Assembly: GCA_019054805.1 (NCBI GenBank)
Contig: JAHQIY010000003.1
Location: forward strand, 5,642,001 to 5,706,000
Source: Brachionus manjavacas
Lineage: Eukaryota; Rotifera; Eurotatoria; Ploima; Brachionidae
Direction: 5' to 3'
Length of the DNA: 64,000 bases
Shown here: in pieces, positions 20,381 to 34,000 of the stretch
Layout: every line of letters begins with the position of its first letter
Numbering within the stretch: position 1 is the stretch's first letter
Notes under the pieces: generated by a model
Database searches by the model: none
What the model was told of the DNA's origin: nothing
Seen by the model: only the letters and a program-made list of their open reading frames with translations
Made by a program: the position numbers and the translations under genes

Positions 20381-20554
20381 ACTCATTTTTTTATATAGTG
20401 TTTTGTCTTTTTATCTATTAGTTTATAAAATTATCTAGTTGATTTCATCCTTTTTATCTTTTAATATAATATCTAGTAAAATTCATCCTTTTAGCTAGTT
20501 CAATTAATTCTATGCCGAATTGTAATACTCATCATTAATGTTATATTCAAAATT

Positions 20555-21150
20555 AGTTAAGTGGGTAATTTGAAATTTATCTCTTAACCTTCTAGGTTTA
20601 AAAAATAAGAGCATTTTTTAAAAATGAATTTGAAAAATTTGATCCACTAATAAACAATAGTCTTCATAAAATTTTATTTTATATATTTCTTCATTTTATT
20701 AAATTTTATTTAAATTAATTTACCTTCATGATTTAAAAAGAGCATTAACAACGAATATTCATGACAAAATATTTCCATTCCATTCTTGCTTTCAAAATAT
20801 TTATGACCTGTTTTGACTTTGAAAGAGTCATTTTCAACTAAAAAAATTTATTGAGTTTATTGAAAAATTTTAGAATATTTAAAATTACAATTAATGATTT
20901 TTTCATTTTCATATTCAGTATATTTTATGTAAACCATACTATCACAACTGATCATTCCTTTAATTCCATTCACAAATAATGAGCTTAAAAGAATTTGATT
21001 TTCCATTGTTGTAGTACAATAATTAATTATTTCTAAAAATCAACAAGGTTTTAAAATCAATTTTGAATTTTAAATTTTAAGCGCATTTCCAAAAAAATTA
21101 AATATTTTTTACTAAAATATTGTTTCAAAACAAACTTCCTTAATGCATAC
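20555..21150 (-). repeat. Duplicate of the 12950-13540 block
   Basis: Both blocks share the TTAAGTGGGTAATTTGAAAT lead, then the entire small-gene region, and diverge after about 21150. The identity includes introns and flanks, so this is a segmental duplication, not a retrocopy. Confidence 0.85.
20618..21006 (-). CDS. Small three-exon gene of unknown function, copy B
   Basis: Exons 20889-21006, 20724-20837 and 20618-20646 join in phase to 86 codons, exactly as in copy A (13014-13392). Relative to copy A the changes are single substitutions, several of them amino-acid changing (E to K, N to T, N to S, N to K, V to G and I to M), with no frameshift and no stop. It lies about 1 kb downstream of the 3' end of the dynein gene, on the same strand. 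Function unknown. Confidence 0.5.
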
Positions 21151-21389
21151 ATTTTTGCTTCTTGATTTGATTAAATTCTAAATTTTCAAAAATCATTGAA
21201 TTATAATATTTTAGTTCATAAAATCAAAAAATCAAAAAATCTATAACTTTCCTGTTATTTTAATTGCATCTTAGCACATTCTTTCTTTATTTTTTCATTT
21301 TTTATTAAATTACTGTTAATTTTCCTAAAAAAAATTTTGCCAAAGTTAATCAGACGAAAAATTTAAATGTTTATGTGATTGCAGTCAAC

Positions 21390-21550
21390 AATATTAGAAC
21401 TACTATTTTTACTTATTCAATCAACATTCGATCTTTTAAATATTTTTCTTTTTCATATCCGTATCATTTAATCATAAACAAATTATTCATACTTTTAATT
21501 CCTTCAATACAATTAATTAATAACGAACTGATATGAATTTGATTTTCCAT
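21390..21550 (-). pseudogene. Small gene family, degenerate third copy (exon 1 only)
   Basis: Starts MENQIHISSLLINCIEG, like the first exon of copies A and B, and has an in-frame stop after about 28 codons. No recognisable exon 2 follows. It lies between copy B and the dynein gene, in the same orientation. Confidence 0.6.
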
Positions 21551-21991
21551 TGCCAAAAATATTTATTAGAATTTCAATTAATAGATATTTTTTAATATTA
21601 AATAGTTTATTTTAATAAAATTTTAAAGATTAGGTTCTATTTAAAACTGATTTTCGTGAGTGAATAGATTGATACACAAAATTATTAAAAAATAATCGAA
21701 ATTTAAAATATTCCCTGTAGATTTTTGAAATTATCCTGAAAAGAATTAATTAATACCTAATTGATTAAAAAATTACCTTAATGATTGTTTTTACATTAAT
21801 TTAGTGAAAAGTCTAATTAATTTAATCTTATGCATATCTTTTGATCTATGTCACATATTTAAATTCGTGTAAATATTTAAGTAAAACATTATTGATGGTT
21901 TAGAAAAATTTAACTGATAAAAATTTTATTTTTAATAAAAAAATTTTATTTATAAAATAATTAAAAATCAAAAAAGTTTTCTTAAAATATT

Positions 21992-24900
21992 TTAATCATC
22001 CAACTGACATAACAAAGCAACTCCTTTAAAAAAAATCAAATAAGAAAAATTAAAAAAAAAAAAATCAGTTACCTCTTTTGATCCAATGTTCCACAGGAAG
22101 ATCAGTTTTTAGCATTATTGGCAAAACAAAATTAGTTGAATGGCCAGTAGTGCTTAGAACACCACGACGCTCACTGGTCTTATAAACAGGACATTCATAA
22201 CTTGAACTAATCTTCAAGTCAGCGTTTTTAATAGGCTTACACCAAATTATCGGCATGACGTCATACAATATTTTCGAATGTTGTTCACCTAGCAGACCTT
22301 TTTCACGGTCCCATCTGGCACCGTCCACAAACAAACCGTAAATATATGCACCGTCTGTCGGATGCTCATCAATGTAATCTTTGGCTATGACCTCAAAATC
22401 GAATGTCAACAAATCAATAGGTATGGTGTATTTACGAGCAAAGTTTTGCTTGACTCCAGTCAAAAAGGCTTGTGTAAAGTAAAAGCCAGATACCCAAAAT
22501 GATGGTGGTTTATTCTGATCATACCATTTTTGCAAAAATTTCAATCTCTCTAACAAATCGTTAAAATAGCTTCCCAAAGGCTTCAAAGACGGATAGGAGT
22601 GTTTAACCCACATCTCAGGCACCTTGCCAATCAACAAACTATTGGCCAATGACTCCAACTCTTGATTCATAACTACCAAACCTTTGATAGCTTTTTGTAA
22701 ATTCTGAAAACTTGTGCGCACTACCGTTACCAATTTATTGTATCTTTCCATTTCCTGCACCAACACCGTGTTCATGCTTTCTTCATATCGAGTTGGATAC
22801 TTTTGCATTGCCAACTCAATGTTGAAATTGGGCGGCAATTTTCCCAAAATGTCCTTGGAAATGTCCATAAGCTGTTTGTCCGTGTCACCACCCTGGGCCG
22901 ATGTGCTACCCAATGTAAGCAAAATAGAGTCAAATAGAAGCTTGGTTGCTTGAAGATCCTTGGAAATGTCTACATTTTCGTGCATACCAAACACCTCCGG
23001 ATACTGGGTCTGCGGCAAATTTTTTATAAACTCCACATACTCTTCGTATTTGCTCTTGGGTGGTATGAAGTAAAGACCACTTGGTGAAAGTTTTGTCTTA
23101 TTTTCAAGCGCCACTCTTGAATTGAAGAAATCAGCCAAAATTGTCTTTAAACATCGTCTGTCCCAGTCATCGGTAACCCTACCACCATAATTGCACTCTC
23201 CAGTCATGTATGATATGGCATCATATGGCACATCGTCGTATTCATTCAAAAACATCAGAAGTTGTCTTACCGAAATGTGAAGATCGGAATCGTTGAATCC
23301 ATATGGAATATTGAAGCCCAGTGGTCCGAATTTTCTTCTCTCTTGAATCAAAGCATGAAAAAAGCAGAGGCCATACAATAGTCTATCGAAGTAAACCTCT
23401 TTTTCGGGCTGTATACCCTGTAAAAATTCCGCATCACTTATCGGATCATTCATGTAGCTTTGAAGCAAATTCATTCTAAGACCAGTGGGTGGTTCGTTGG
23501 TCATTTTGACTCCGTTTTGAAGAACAGTGACCGGAAATTTGTTCGATGGATAGCTGGTGAGCCAGAGTCTAAACTCCGGATGGGTGTTGTCATTTCGGAA
23601 TTCTTCGCATATTTTTTCCAGAGCAGTCATCCATGAAACTGCCAGATGGCAATTTTGCAGACATACCCAGGTACCATTTTGCTGCGCCTCTGCGATCAAT
23701 TTTGCAGCTATGACTCCTTGGCCTTGCCCGAGAGAAATTGCTTTAAATTTGTCACCGTCGAAGCCCTTATCCTGGGAGAACTTCAACAACTGAGCCATGG
23801 GGTCTGCGCCCGGTGACAGAATGAATACTAGAGGAATGCAACTGTTTGAATCGGCATAGGACTTGGCCAAATCGAACGGTGGTGGTTCGATAAACTTTTG
23901 ACCAAGGTTTCTCTTAACAAATTCGGTGACTGCTAGTGTTATTTTGTCCGGACATATGCAGCGAATTATGATCATTTTTTGGAATTGATTTAGCTTTTCG
24001 TTGAAGGGCTCGGGAAAATTGGCCAAATGTGGCTCTTTGGTGTCATACAACTCTTTCCATTTGTCCAATTTGGTCTCAAAATTTTCCCTAAATCCTTTGA
24101 AGCTAGGCAAGTCATTGCATCTGCAAATTTCGTCCCAGCTTTTGTCCACTAGCCAAGCAGAAGCCGGGTTTTTAAGCTTGTTCTCAAGGCCAACACCACC
24201 CGTCAAAAAGAACATGTACTCGTTTCGGTCCAGTTCATTTCTGGCCATTAGCAAATTCGAGCACAAAATAAAAGAAAAAAGCAGTTTGTCTTTTTCAAAC
24301 AAAGATCTGCACACATTCGAATACAGATTGTAGGTGAAATGCTCCTGAAGATTTTTCAATCTTCTTTGTATATTTTTGGACTTTAAACTGTCTTGAATTG
24401 AATTCAGATACAAATTGATGAACCATTGCAGCGAATATTGGTACATTGGGTCTATGTTTGGCAAATCGGTTAGACAAAAGAAAAGTGTTGAGGAATGCTG
24501 AGCCATTGGTTTGTATTCTTGACGCGATGTCTCTATCTTTTTGGCTGTCTCTTGGCCAATTTTTTGTTTCTTATTTATCTCGTCGGCGATTACTTTGGCG
24601 TCATCTAGAGTCTGAATCGCAGTCTCGTCTTCGAGAATATTTCCTTCTGACGATAGAGTAAACAAAATTCTGTCCTCCACGTCTTTTAGAGACTTGGCAT
24701 TCTGAGCTGTAGTGATGATCAATGCTTGTCTTTCTTCCTCTAGTTCTGGCCTCTCTTTGGCAACCACGATGCCTAGCAATTGATCTTCCAAACCCTCGAG
24801 GGTTATCATAAAATTGAGCAGATTGACCTTTGTAGCCACTTCAGGCAAGTAGTGCGGATTTCTTAGCTTAGTTGTGATATAAAGCCGAAAGTCTTTGCTG

Positions 24901-27900
24901 TATTCAATTAAATTGTCACCCAACTTGATCATTTCTACACCGCCTTGCTTGAATGTAGAGCGTAGCAAGAGCGGCTCGAGTGAAGGGTCAAGCTCTTCGC
25001 CTACATTTTCCAGCAAAACAGGAGTTCCGAACTGGATCGAATTCTCCAAATTTCGCATCATGTCCGAATCGGTAAGCTTTAAAATAGTCAATTTGTTGTC
25101 TTTTTCCGAGTTTTTCACCCATCTGTTTGCTTGGCCTTGTGGATCTATCATCAAGGGCCATCGCTTCGAGTTAAAGACTATGACCGCGTTGTCTATTGAA
25201 AAGGAATCTTTTGGTAAGCCAGCAATCGTCCATTGCTGAATTCTTATAGGCTCGCCGAGTGTCGAACTAAGCGAATACTTACTAGGATCACTGCAGGCGA
25301 TTTTTTTCGATTTGGAAACTTTGATCCAATCTGCAATGCATTCCTCTCTAAAAATTGCCGTGAATGGGCCCAAGTAACCAATTACCCCAGACGAAATGAG
25401 CACGTCACCGAGTAAATTGTCGTAAATTTGTTGTAAATTTTCAGCTGCTTGGGTCCAGCGGGTTTTTTCGCCACCAAGGCCACCAATTAATTTCTGAGCT
25501 CTGACCAATTTTTTTCCACACAAGTCTACTTCTTTTTCCAGGTGATTTTTTTTGTCTGTCGTGGCCTGCAAATCTTGTCTAAGCTTTTCCAATTTGTCTT
25601 CTACTTCTTTTAGTTGGGCCTGCTTTTCGTTCAGTGCTTTATTCAACACAGCAAGTTCTTCTTGAGCAGTGGCTAATTTTTCTTCCTTTGGTGCCACAAC
25701 TTTTTTAATTTCGTCATACTTGACCATTGCTTGTGCCCATTTGCAAAGACCCTCTGCAGCTGATGAAGCATTTGCAACTCTACTTGGCTGAAATTCCGGA
25801 TTAGTCATATATTCTTTTTTTATTTTGGCTACAGCTGCTGGATTGAGGTTGTCCTTGTCGAATGCGATCAAGTCTTTTAGGAAGCCCATGTCGCCGAGCA
25901 GTTTTTTTGACGGTATCCAATAGTCCATTATCTTTAATAATTATAGTTTATAAGCAAATATAATTTTATAAATTTTTAGGTATATTTTTTTCCAACAGTA
26001 TAAACCTTTTAATATTTTAATAAAATTTAAATACTGATTTTACGGGACATGGTTAATTTTGGAAGAAAGAGCAAACGAATTTCAAGATTTAAATTCTAAT
26101 AACAAATATAAATACAACTGGTTTTAATTTAAACAACTTTAATTTTAAATTTTTTGATGAAACAATCAGATAAAATGTTTAAGTAAATTGAATAATAAAT
26201 AAAATATAAATATAAATAATAATTAATTTATATTGTATAAATATTCATATATTAGATTAATACTTCGAAAATTTTTGTTGCATAAATAGCGCCTGATGAA
26301 TTTTTGAGCCCAATTTTTTTAGAAAAAAAAAACTTAATGTAAAAATCTGGTGTTTTTTTATTTAGATTTTTTATTCACAATCTAATTTAAAAAAATTTCC
26401 TAATGAGATCATACTTGAAATAAGTCAGCTTTATTACATGAGCTTGGAATAAGGCAATGTCTAAAAATCCTGGAAAATAGCAAGTATAAACCGATACCCT
26501 GGGTAGAAAATTCCGTTATGTTTTTGTTTTTGAATGGACTTGAGAAATTTTTAAGTTTTGAAGAAGAATAAGAGATTTTTAGATTTTTTTATGAATGGTG
26601 AAATATGAAATGAAATAAATTTTTAAAATTTTCAAAGGAGTTGATTTATTATTGCTAGAAGACAATTAAACGAAATTTCCTAATGCATGCTTTAATGATG
26701 TTTTTTTTACCAAAGAAGAGCTGATTTAAATGTAAATTAATAACAATATAAATCGGGATGAAGAAAGTCTTAAGAAATATCTATTCTTCGAATACCTAAA
26801 ATACCTAAAAGAAATTGAACAATGACTTTTCAAATGGAAAATGAAAATGTCTGTTGCAAACTCATGGTCTTTGAAAAAAAAACAAGAGCAAAAATGAATC
26901 TTGACCATAGAATATATGGAAACAATTTAAATCAAGATGAAAAAGTGAATTACATTAGACTCAAAACTAACATTTGGTCATTTAGAAGATGAATTAAAAG
27001 AGTGCTGTAATTCAAGACTTAATTAAATATCTCTCAAGTAAAAAATGGGGCCCAAAACCCAAAAAATTAGGAAATCTTAACAAATCTTTAATAGAATTAA
27101 TTTTAGATTTTACTTTTCTTTGTTTAAACTCATTCTCGGAAACAAAAACCAAAAAAATATTTTTCTTAAATCTAAAATATGATAGGCCTTTTAACATTTT
27201 AAATATCCAGCTCCATCGTGTAATTGCTTCCTCATTTTTTCTCAGCTCTCAAAGTTTTAGCTCGTCACAGAAAAACAAGCAAATAATAAACCAATATTAT
27301 AATCTTTTTTGTCAAGCTTCAATTTTTTTATTCAAAAGATTTATTCACAGAAAAATATTATATTTTACATACTTAACTACTTTTTTTAATAATAATTCAA
27401 TAATAGCTTTACTGAATGAATAAAAAAATATCATAGTATCTGAAATCGAGCTTACTTTTTGGCCTGGATTATTAGGATCATTTATTCTTTCGGGTGATAT
27501 TCCTTTTAGAATGCATACAGCGGCAAGCACTAGCTTTACTCCTAGAGGAGGATTATTCATTGCCTTAACAAGAACTATATCTGATTGCTTGATTGTATCT
27601 AGCGCAGCTTTGGCTGCTTCTAAAGCTGGTAGAGCAACTGCAAGTTCTGCTTGACATTCGTCTTTTAATGCTTGAGCAACGCTGGCTTTTTCATTAGCAA
27701 TAGCTTCTTCGGACGAAACCACAGCTCTCTGTTCTTCAGCTTGCTTTGACTCTATTTCGATAGTTTTCATCATTTTCTCTGTTTCTTCAGCTGCAATTTT
27801 GAGCTGTGGCTGCAGTTCTTCCAAATCTTTTCTCATTATGGCAACTTGTGATTCAGCAAAAGCAAGTTTTTCAAGACCATTCACGTATCTTCTTTTAGCT

Positions 27901-28008
27901 GACATTATTTCACTTTGTTTGGACGAAATCAATGATTTAAATCCGGATATAAGTTGAAGATATGACGTCGGTGTGACATATGTCTTTCGACCAAGTTTAT
28001 GATAAAAT
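21992..28008 (-). CDS. DNAH12: Dynein stalk, microtubule-binding domain, AAA5-AAA6 and C-terminal exons (20-22)
   Basis: Exon 20 encodes the rising stalk coiled coil ([20 protein letters not shown]). Exon 21 (22073-25931) opens inside the microtubule-binding domain ([16 protein letters not shown]) and goes on to the returning coil, AAA5, AAA6 and the C-terminal domain. A GT donor at 22072-22071 ends it after HWIKRG. A 32-base last exon (21992-22023) after an AAAG acceptor adds VALLCQLDD and the stop, the typical dynein end. Reading on without splicing would give only one extra residue. Confidence 0.87.
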
Positions 28009-31000
28009 CTTAAAAAATTGTTTAAAATTTTTTTTTTTTTTTAATTTAGCTTTACTTTTCACTGAGCTGAGACGAAGATACATGAAAGTACTTACAAATT
28101 TCAACACATGCACTTCTTTGGTCATCCTCGATGTCTATTTTTAGGAGAGAAGCTTTGGCAACTTTTTCTAAAGCATCTTCGGGCCATGCTTGAAACCAAT
28201 CAATGTTACAGCAGTTGATCAGAGACGGAAATTTGCGGATTCGGTTTCTAAAAGTTTCTCCAATGGGACTAAACGCAATTACCACATGCAAATTTTCGCG
28301 GCATCTATTCACAAAAAAGGCAAATAAAGCCAATGGTGAAAATTCGGCATTTTTGTCTTCAGCTTGAGCTAGAGCAGGACCCGCGACTGCTTCCATTATT
28401 TCACCTTTTTCATCAGCTGCAAACAAATTAGGAACTTCTCCAGTGTTCAACAAACTGTCAATATCTTCCAAAAATGTCTCATCTTTAATCTGAGAGTCAG
28501 TTATTAGGAAAACTGTTGGTTGACCCTGGGCTCCAGCGAGTTTTAACACTTTCTAGAATCAATAAAAAGTTAAAAAACCTAATCAAAAATTAAATCAATA
28601 CTTTTAAGTCATCACGCCACTCATTCATGCCGTAATTTTTGGTTATTTCAGGTTGTATTATTTGAAAGCCAGCCATAGCTGTTGCCAGACGGGTCAGCGA
28701 TTGACGACCGCTGCCGCCTACACCGACTAATAAAGCATTGCCTCCAGGTGAGCGTAGAACTCTACAAATTCTGCTCAAATGTTCCAAGACATATCTAAAG
28801 ATTACCAAACTCATTTTGTTCTTGTGGGTGTTATTGTACTCTTCCAAACATTGTTCCACTACACCGTTCATAGAATCAATGATTTTTATCTCTTCGTAGA
28901 ATCGTTCCTCTACCTCTAAATCAGGATGCATAAAATCTCCGAACATCAAACTGCGCAAATCTTCTTCAGTCACTCTACCTCCTGCTCCTTGACCATTATT
29001 TGCCAAATGTTCAAACACTGAATCAAATTGTTCTTTAAAAATGTCCTTAACACATCCTTTAATGGCACTTGATTTAAAAAAATAAATAAAATTTTTCATT
29101 CAAAAGATTCAAAGTTAATTAGTTAATTTCTTACTCGACCAGCCACTTCCTGTCATTGTCATCTATCAAGCGGTCATAAAACACTCGCATAGTCTCATGC
29201 ACCCAGAGACGCAAAAACAGTCTTTTGGACTCCATTTCGGATTTTCGCACCAGGCAACAGCCAAGAATTACTCGACTAAAATCTCTTAGATTGAAGATAT
29301 AATGGGATTTTGCCGGTGTTGGCAGCAGATTTTTTGCCGATTCTTTGTAAATGTGCAGTGTAGACTGCACAATCAAATTACCGATTGAAAAATAGTCAGG
29401 CGGAAACTCTTGCATCTGGAAAAAAAAGTAGGATTTAGAAAAAAAAATTATCTAATTGTAATTACTCTTAGGTATGTGGTCATTAGAGTGGAAAAAATTC
29501 TGGTCATTGTCTCGTCATTGAACGGATTCACACTAATGACATTAAAATGACGGATAAACCGAGGGGTCACTGGGTTTCGACCGCCCCCTGGAGGACCCAT
29601 GGCTGATACCAATTGAATATCTTGAATGGAAAAGCTTGTCGTATCTTTCTTGTCGTACCAGTATCCGTGGTCAATAAACATTCTAAGAAGTTCTATTGGA
29701 GGCTGAGCGCCATATTTCTCTCTTTGCGGCATATTCATATCATCAACAAAAAATACTGCTTTTCGCATCATTGGAGGTCCAAAAATTCCTTTTCTTCGCT
29801 TGTCTAACTTGGACATAAATATCTCCTGAACCTGATTAGCGCTAGTTTGGGCTGAAAAATTTACGAAAAATGCCATGTACTCTTCTTTATTCAAATGATT
29901 CATCAGATAGTTTTGAATGTAGACACTTTTGCCAGTACCAGTGTCGCCCACAAGTAAAAGAGGTCGTTTGTGCTTAATGCAGTATTCGAGTAGGTAAAAA
30001 GTTCGCACTGTATCCATAGTCGGAACAATCATTTGTCTTATATTTTTGACTTTGTTCTCTTCATTAGATTTTAATAAGTCATTCCAGTGCCTCCATTCGC
30101 CTCTATTTTTCATCTAAATCCAAATAATACATCTATTTTTAATAAGATTTTAATAAATTTTTTAAATTACCAGATAGTAAAAATCGTAAACGTGACCATT
30201 GTCGGGGAAAGACACTTCCAGTTTTCCTAGTGATTCAGGAATTGGAAATTCATTTATTTTTCCTTTTATTAGATCTCGAATGAACCCGTCGAACTTAACA
30301 CGACTGTCATTATCACTTGTTGCACCAATTGACCAAATGCACCCAAAAACTGTAGCCGACTATGTTAAATTTAATTAGAAAAAAATCATTTTTGAATTTA
30401 ATTTGTTGATTTGTATAATAATTATTTTTATGTTTGAGAAAATGCCGAATAAAAATTTTAAAAAATTAATAAAAAAATAAGCATGATTTTTTTAAATAAT
30501 AATAGAGTGATCTTGATGATTCGCAATGTAAAAAAAATGCTGAAATTAATGGAAATTACTGATTATATCTAAAATATTGAATTTTCAAAAGATAAAGATA
30601 AAAAATCTAAATTATGTATTTAAGTTTTGAACTTATTTTTTTTTCAAGTGCCAATTTTCAATCAAAGTCTGCTTTTTCAAATCTAGTTTAAATTTTTTGA
30701 GAAAATTAAATAAGAAAAGAAATAAATTTCATTGTTTCATCTACTATCAAATTTGTATCTAAAATATAATTTCAAATTGTTAGTCGCATTTACATCATTT
30801 CTGTGGTTTTTTTTTTAAATCTTTTATCGAAAAAAAAAATACACATTGTGTAATTGTGGTATTTATGCATTCACCCTATTATTGAATATTTTTTTTTTAA
30901 AAAAATTTGAAGATCTTAAACAAAAATTTATAAAAATCGAATAAATTCATTTGAATACTTTTCTTGAGATTTTAAGTGATAAACAAGAAAATAAGATTAG

Positions 31001-34000
31001 AAGATTTACTAACCATAAGCCAATGTTTAAGATGTTTATTTTTGCTAGCTTCTTCTTTGTCCTTGCAATGGTCATGCATCAGCATACTGACCCAGCACAT
31101 CATCGACTTAATAAGATTGCTATCTCCTGTGTTAATAAGTTCTCTGGACACATGGCGCACATGGTGAATACAGGCATGTCCCAGCCATGCAAAAAAAGTC
31201 TCAAATTCTTTGGCAAATTCGTGCAAAGGCTCGTAAAGCTCTCCATTAATGTAAGATGTCAATAATGGCTGCCATGTTAATGTACTTGGCTCCAAGTAAA
31301 CCATACCGCATCGGCTTACAGTAGCTGGCTAAAATGAAAAATAAGATAATGCATGACTTTCAGGTTACTTTATTGTCTTACTGAAGCCTGGGACAGGTCC
31401 ATTGTCTCAAAAATCATACTCATCTGGGGTGACATTTGCTTTATTTCGCCGCTCATCAGACACAATTTTTTATTATCATCCAAAACTGTGTTCATATTCT
31501 CGATCCAAACAGCATCAATCGGTCCATCGAAAATTATCCATTTTCTGTCCGGTGTGGCCTCGTCAGCAAACGACCTAAACATCCTGGCTAGTACACCATC
31601 ACTCCATTCATGTGAAACCGGATCAAATTGACCATACAATCCACCCATAGGCATCGACTTTGGATTTATAATCTTGAAATGGCATTTGTTCTCATCACCC
31701 ACTTTTTTTTCATTCATCAATGTCAACGTTTCACAAAGGACCTCGAGCACTTTGGTCTTGGCACCGAACGGGTCACCTACCAACATAAACCCGTGTCTCA
31801 CAATCATCATCTCATAAGTCTGAGTAATTTTTTCTATAAAAAAATCAGTAGCTTGTAAATTTCTCTTTTCACACACTTCGCGAATGTTTGAATAGAACAA
31901 GTCGTAGTCTGGCTTGGGCAGAACGACTCCAGGGAACAAGTCGGATATTATGCCATTGAAAAGAGGCACATCGTGAGCCAAAAATTTTGGCAAGTTAACA
32001 TCCAGAATGCTTCTCAGAACTAAAATGTCCTCTCTTTCATCGGGATACTTAAGTTTAAGATTACCGGCGGCAGTCAGAACAGACTTGACTGCTCTCATGC
32101 CGTAGTCATAGTGGTACTGAGACGACAACTGTTCTGAGCACAGCTTGTAAACAGTGACAATTTTTACAGATAAACTTCTGGCATCCATAAAACCACATGA
32201 ATAGAGAGATATTTCGCCAATCATCGCATAATCAGGCACCATCATAGCCACTGTTCTGAACAGGACTTTGAGATTATCAGGAAGTTCAGATCGGCCAGCA
32301 TAACCAGGATTCATTGTTATGCATACATAACAATTTGGATTTAAGTTTAATTCGGTGCCTTCAAAAACAAAACTATCCACTTTGGCTTGCACAGCCCGGA
32401 TGATGCTCAATATTTGCTGAGCGACCACAGACAAGACTTCCAAGTCGATTCTGTTAAATTCATCGAAGCATGCCCAGGCACCTGCCGAAGCTAGACCTTT
32501 GAAAAACTTGCCCATAGCTATGTAGTCCAAGCCATCTGAACAATTGAACACTACACACTGAACAGCCAATGCTTTGGCCAAATCTTTGGTAGTCTCGGTC
32601 TTTCCGGTGCCAGCTGGACCTTCCGGAGCTCCGTTTAGATTTAGATGAAATGCGCCGATCAATGTTCGGTAACATCGATCGGTCAATTGGGTTATGACCA
32701 ATCGAGGTGTATTTCCCAAGTATTCGTAACAGTACCTCACTGTGGCGTTAGTGATCCTAACTCGGCAATTGTCGTCCTCCCAATAGTATCTCAACTGGGC
32801 CAACCAATTAAAGTCATTTTCTGAGGTGACCTTTTTGTCAACCATTTCGACAACTACATCTCTTGCGTGCACATCTATGACGACCAATGCTCCAAGAGTA
32901 ATTCTGGTCATTGTGCTCAAATTGCCTCGCACCAATTTAACAATATTTCCCAATTGAGCATTTAATGTTTTCAAGTAGTCAGCAAGCCCTTGGGTTCCCA
33001 TTTTCAGCGATTCGTGTACTTCGCTGGTCCAGTAAATTTGCGAAACACACAGAACTACTTGTCCGGGCCATTCTTGGACCCAGTCATCGCGCGGATCAGT
33101 GGCATACTTGTTTCTAGCTAATTCGATTACGTCTCTCATTGACAGCAGCATCACATTCTGCACTTGCAAAAGCCATTTTTCCACAGCTCCTTTGGCTTCG
33201 GCTGTGTTAATCGATTGACTGAATTTTACTTTTTCGTTTTCGCTGCTGAACATTGCGTGTATGTCAAGTTTGGAGTCGAATTCCAGTCTGGCAATGCCTT
33301 CAAAGCATTTCTTCAAGTGTGGTTGTACACGCATTGGATCTTTGGTCTCGGATAAAATTTCCAACATTTCGTCATTTGACAAGAAGAAAAAACGCGGAAA
33401 ATACAAGCGTTTTTTCTCCAAGTACGCATTCAGGCCCTTGTTGATCTTTTCGACTAGAACATAGCTGTCTTTGAGCTTTTCGTACATGCCCGTGAGAGCC
33501 GTGGCAACCATGACATGAGTGTCTTTGATCACGTGTTTCATAATATCTTTATAGTTTCGGTCTACAGTGGTGAAAAGGCGGCCTTCCTCGGGCATTTGCA
33601 TGTTGATATCCTCCGAGGCAAATATGGGCTCCAAATACATCCAATTTTGCTGAACCTTTAACCATTCGTCAATTATGTTCTGAATTAAAAGGAGCTTTTC
33701 TTCCCATTGACGAATTTCTTTCTCGAATGGCTTGATAAACGGAGAGCCCTTCATTGTTTGTGTTTTGACAATGTGGTCATCGAGCTGGGCCTGAATTTCG
33801 TCCACTGATGACAAAATTGTAAGATTGGTGTCCTTGTATTTTGCGGTGTTGAAGCACAATGGTTCCCAATCGGCTTCCATTTTTCTCATTGCCTTCTCTA
33901 GACTAAACTCTTTGGTTGCGCTTGCCGAAACCGATTCAAACTCCTCCATGTAAGGCTCTAGACCCATTTTTAGCACTTTGCGCAGAGTTGTGCCTGCGTC

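Noticed and set aside
24001..24333. Plus-strand ORFs within the large dynein exon
   Set aside because: Shadows of the dynein coding strand.
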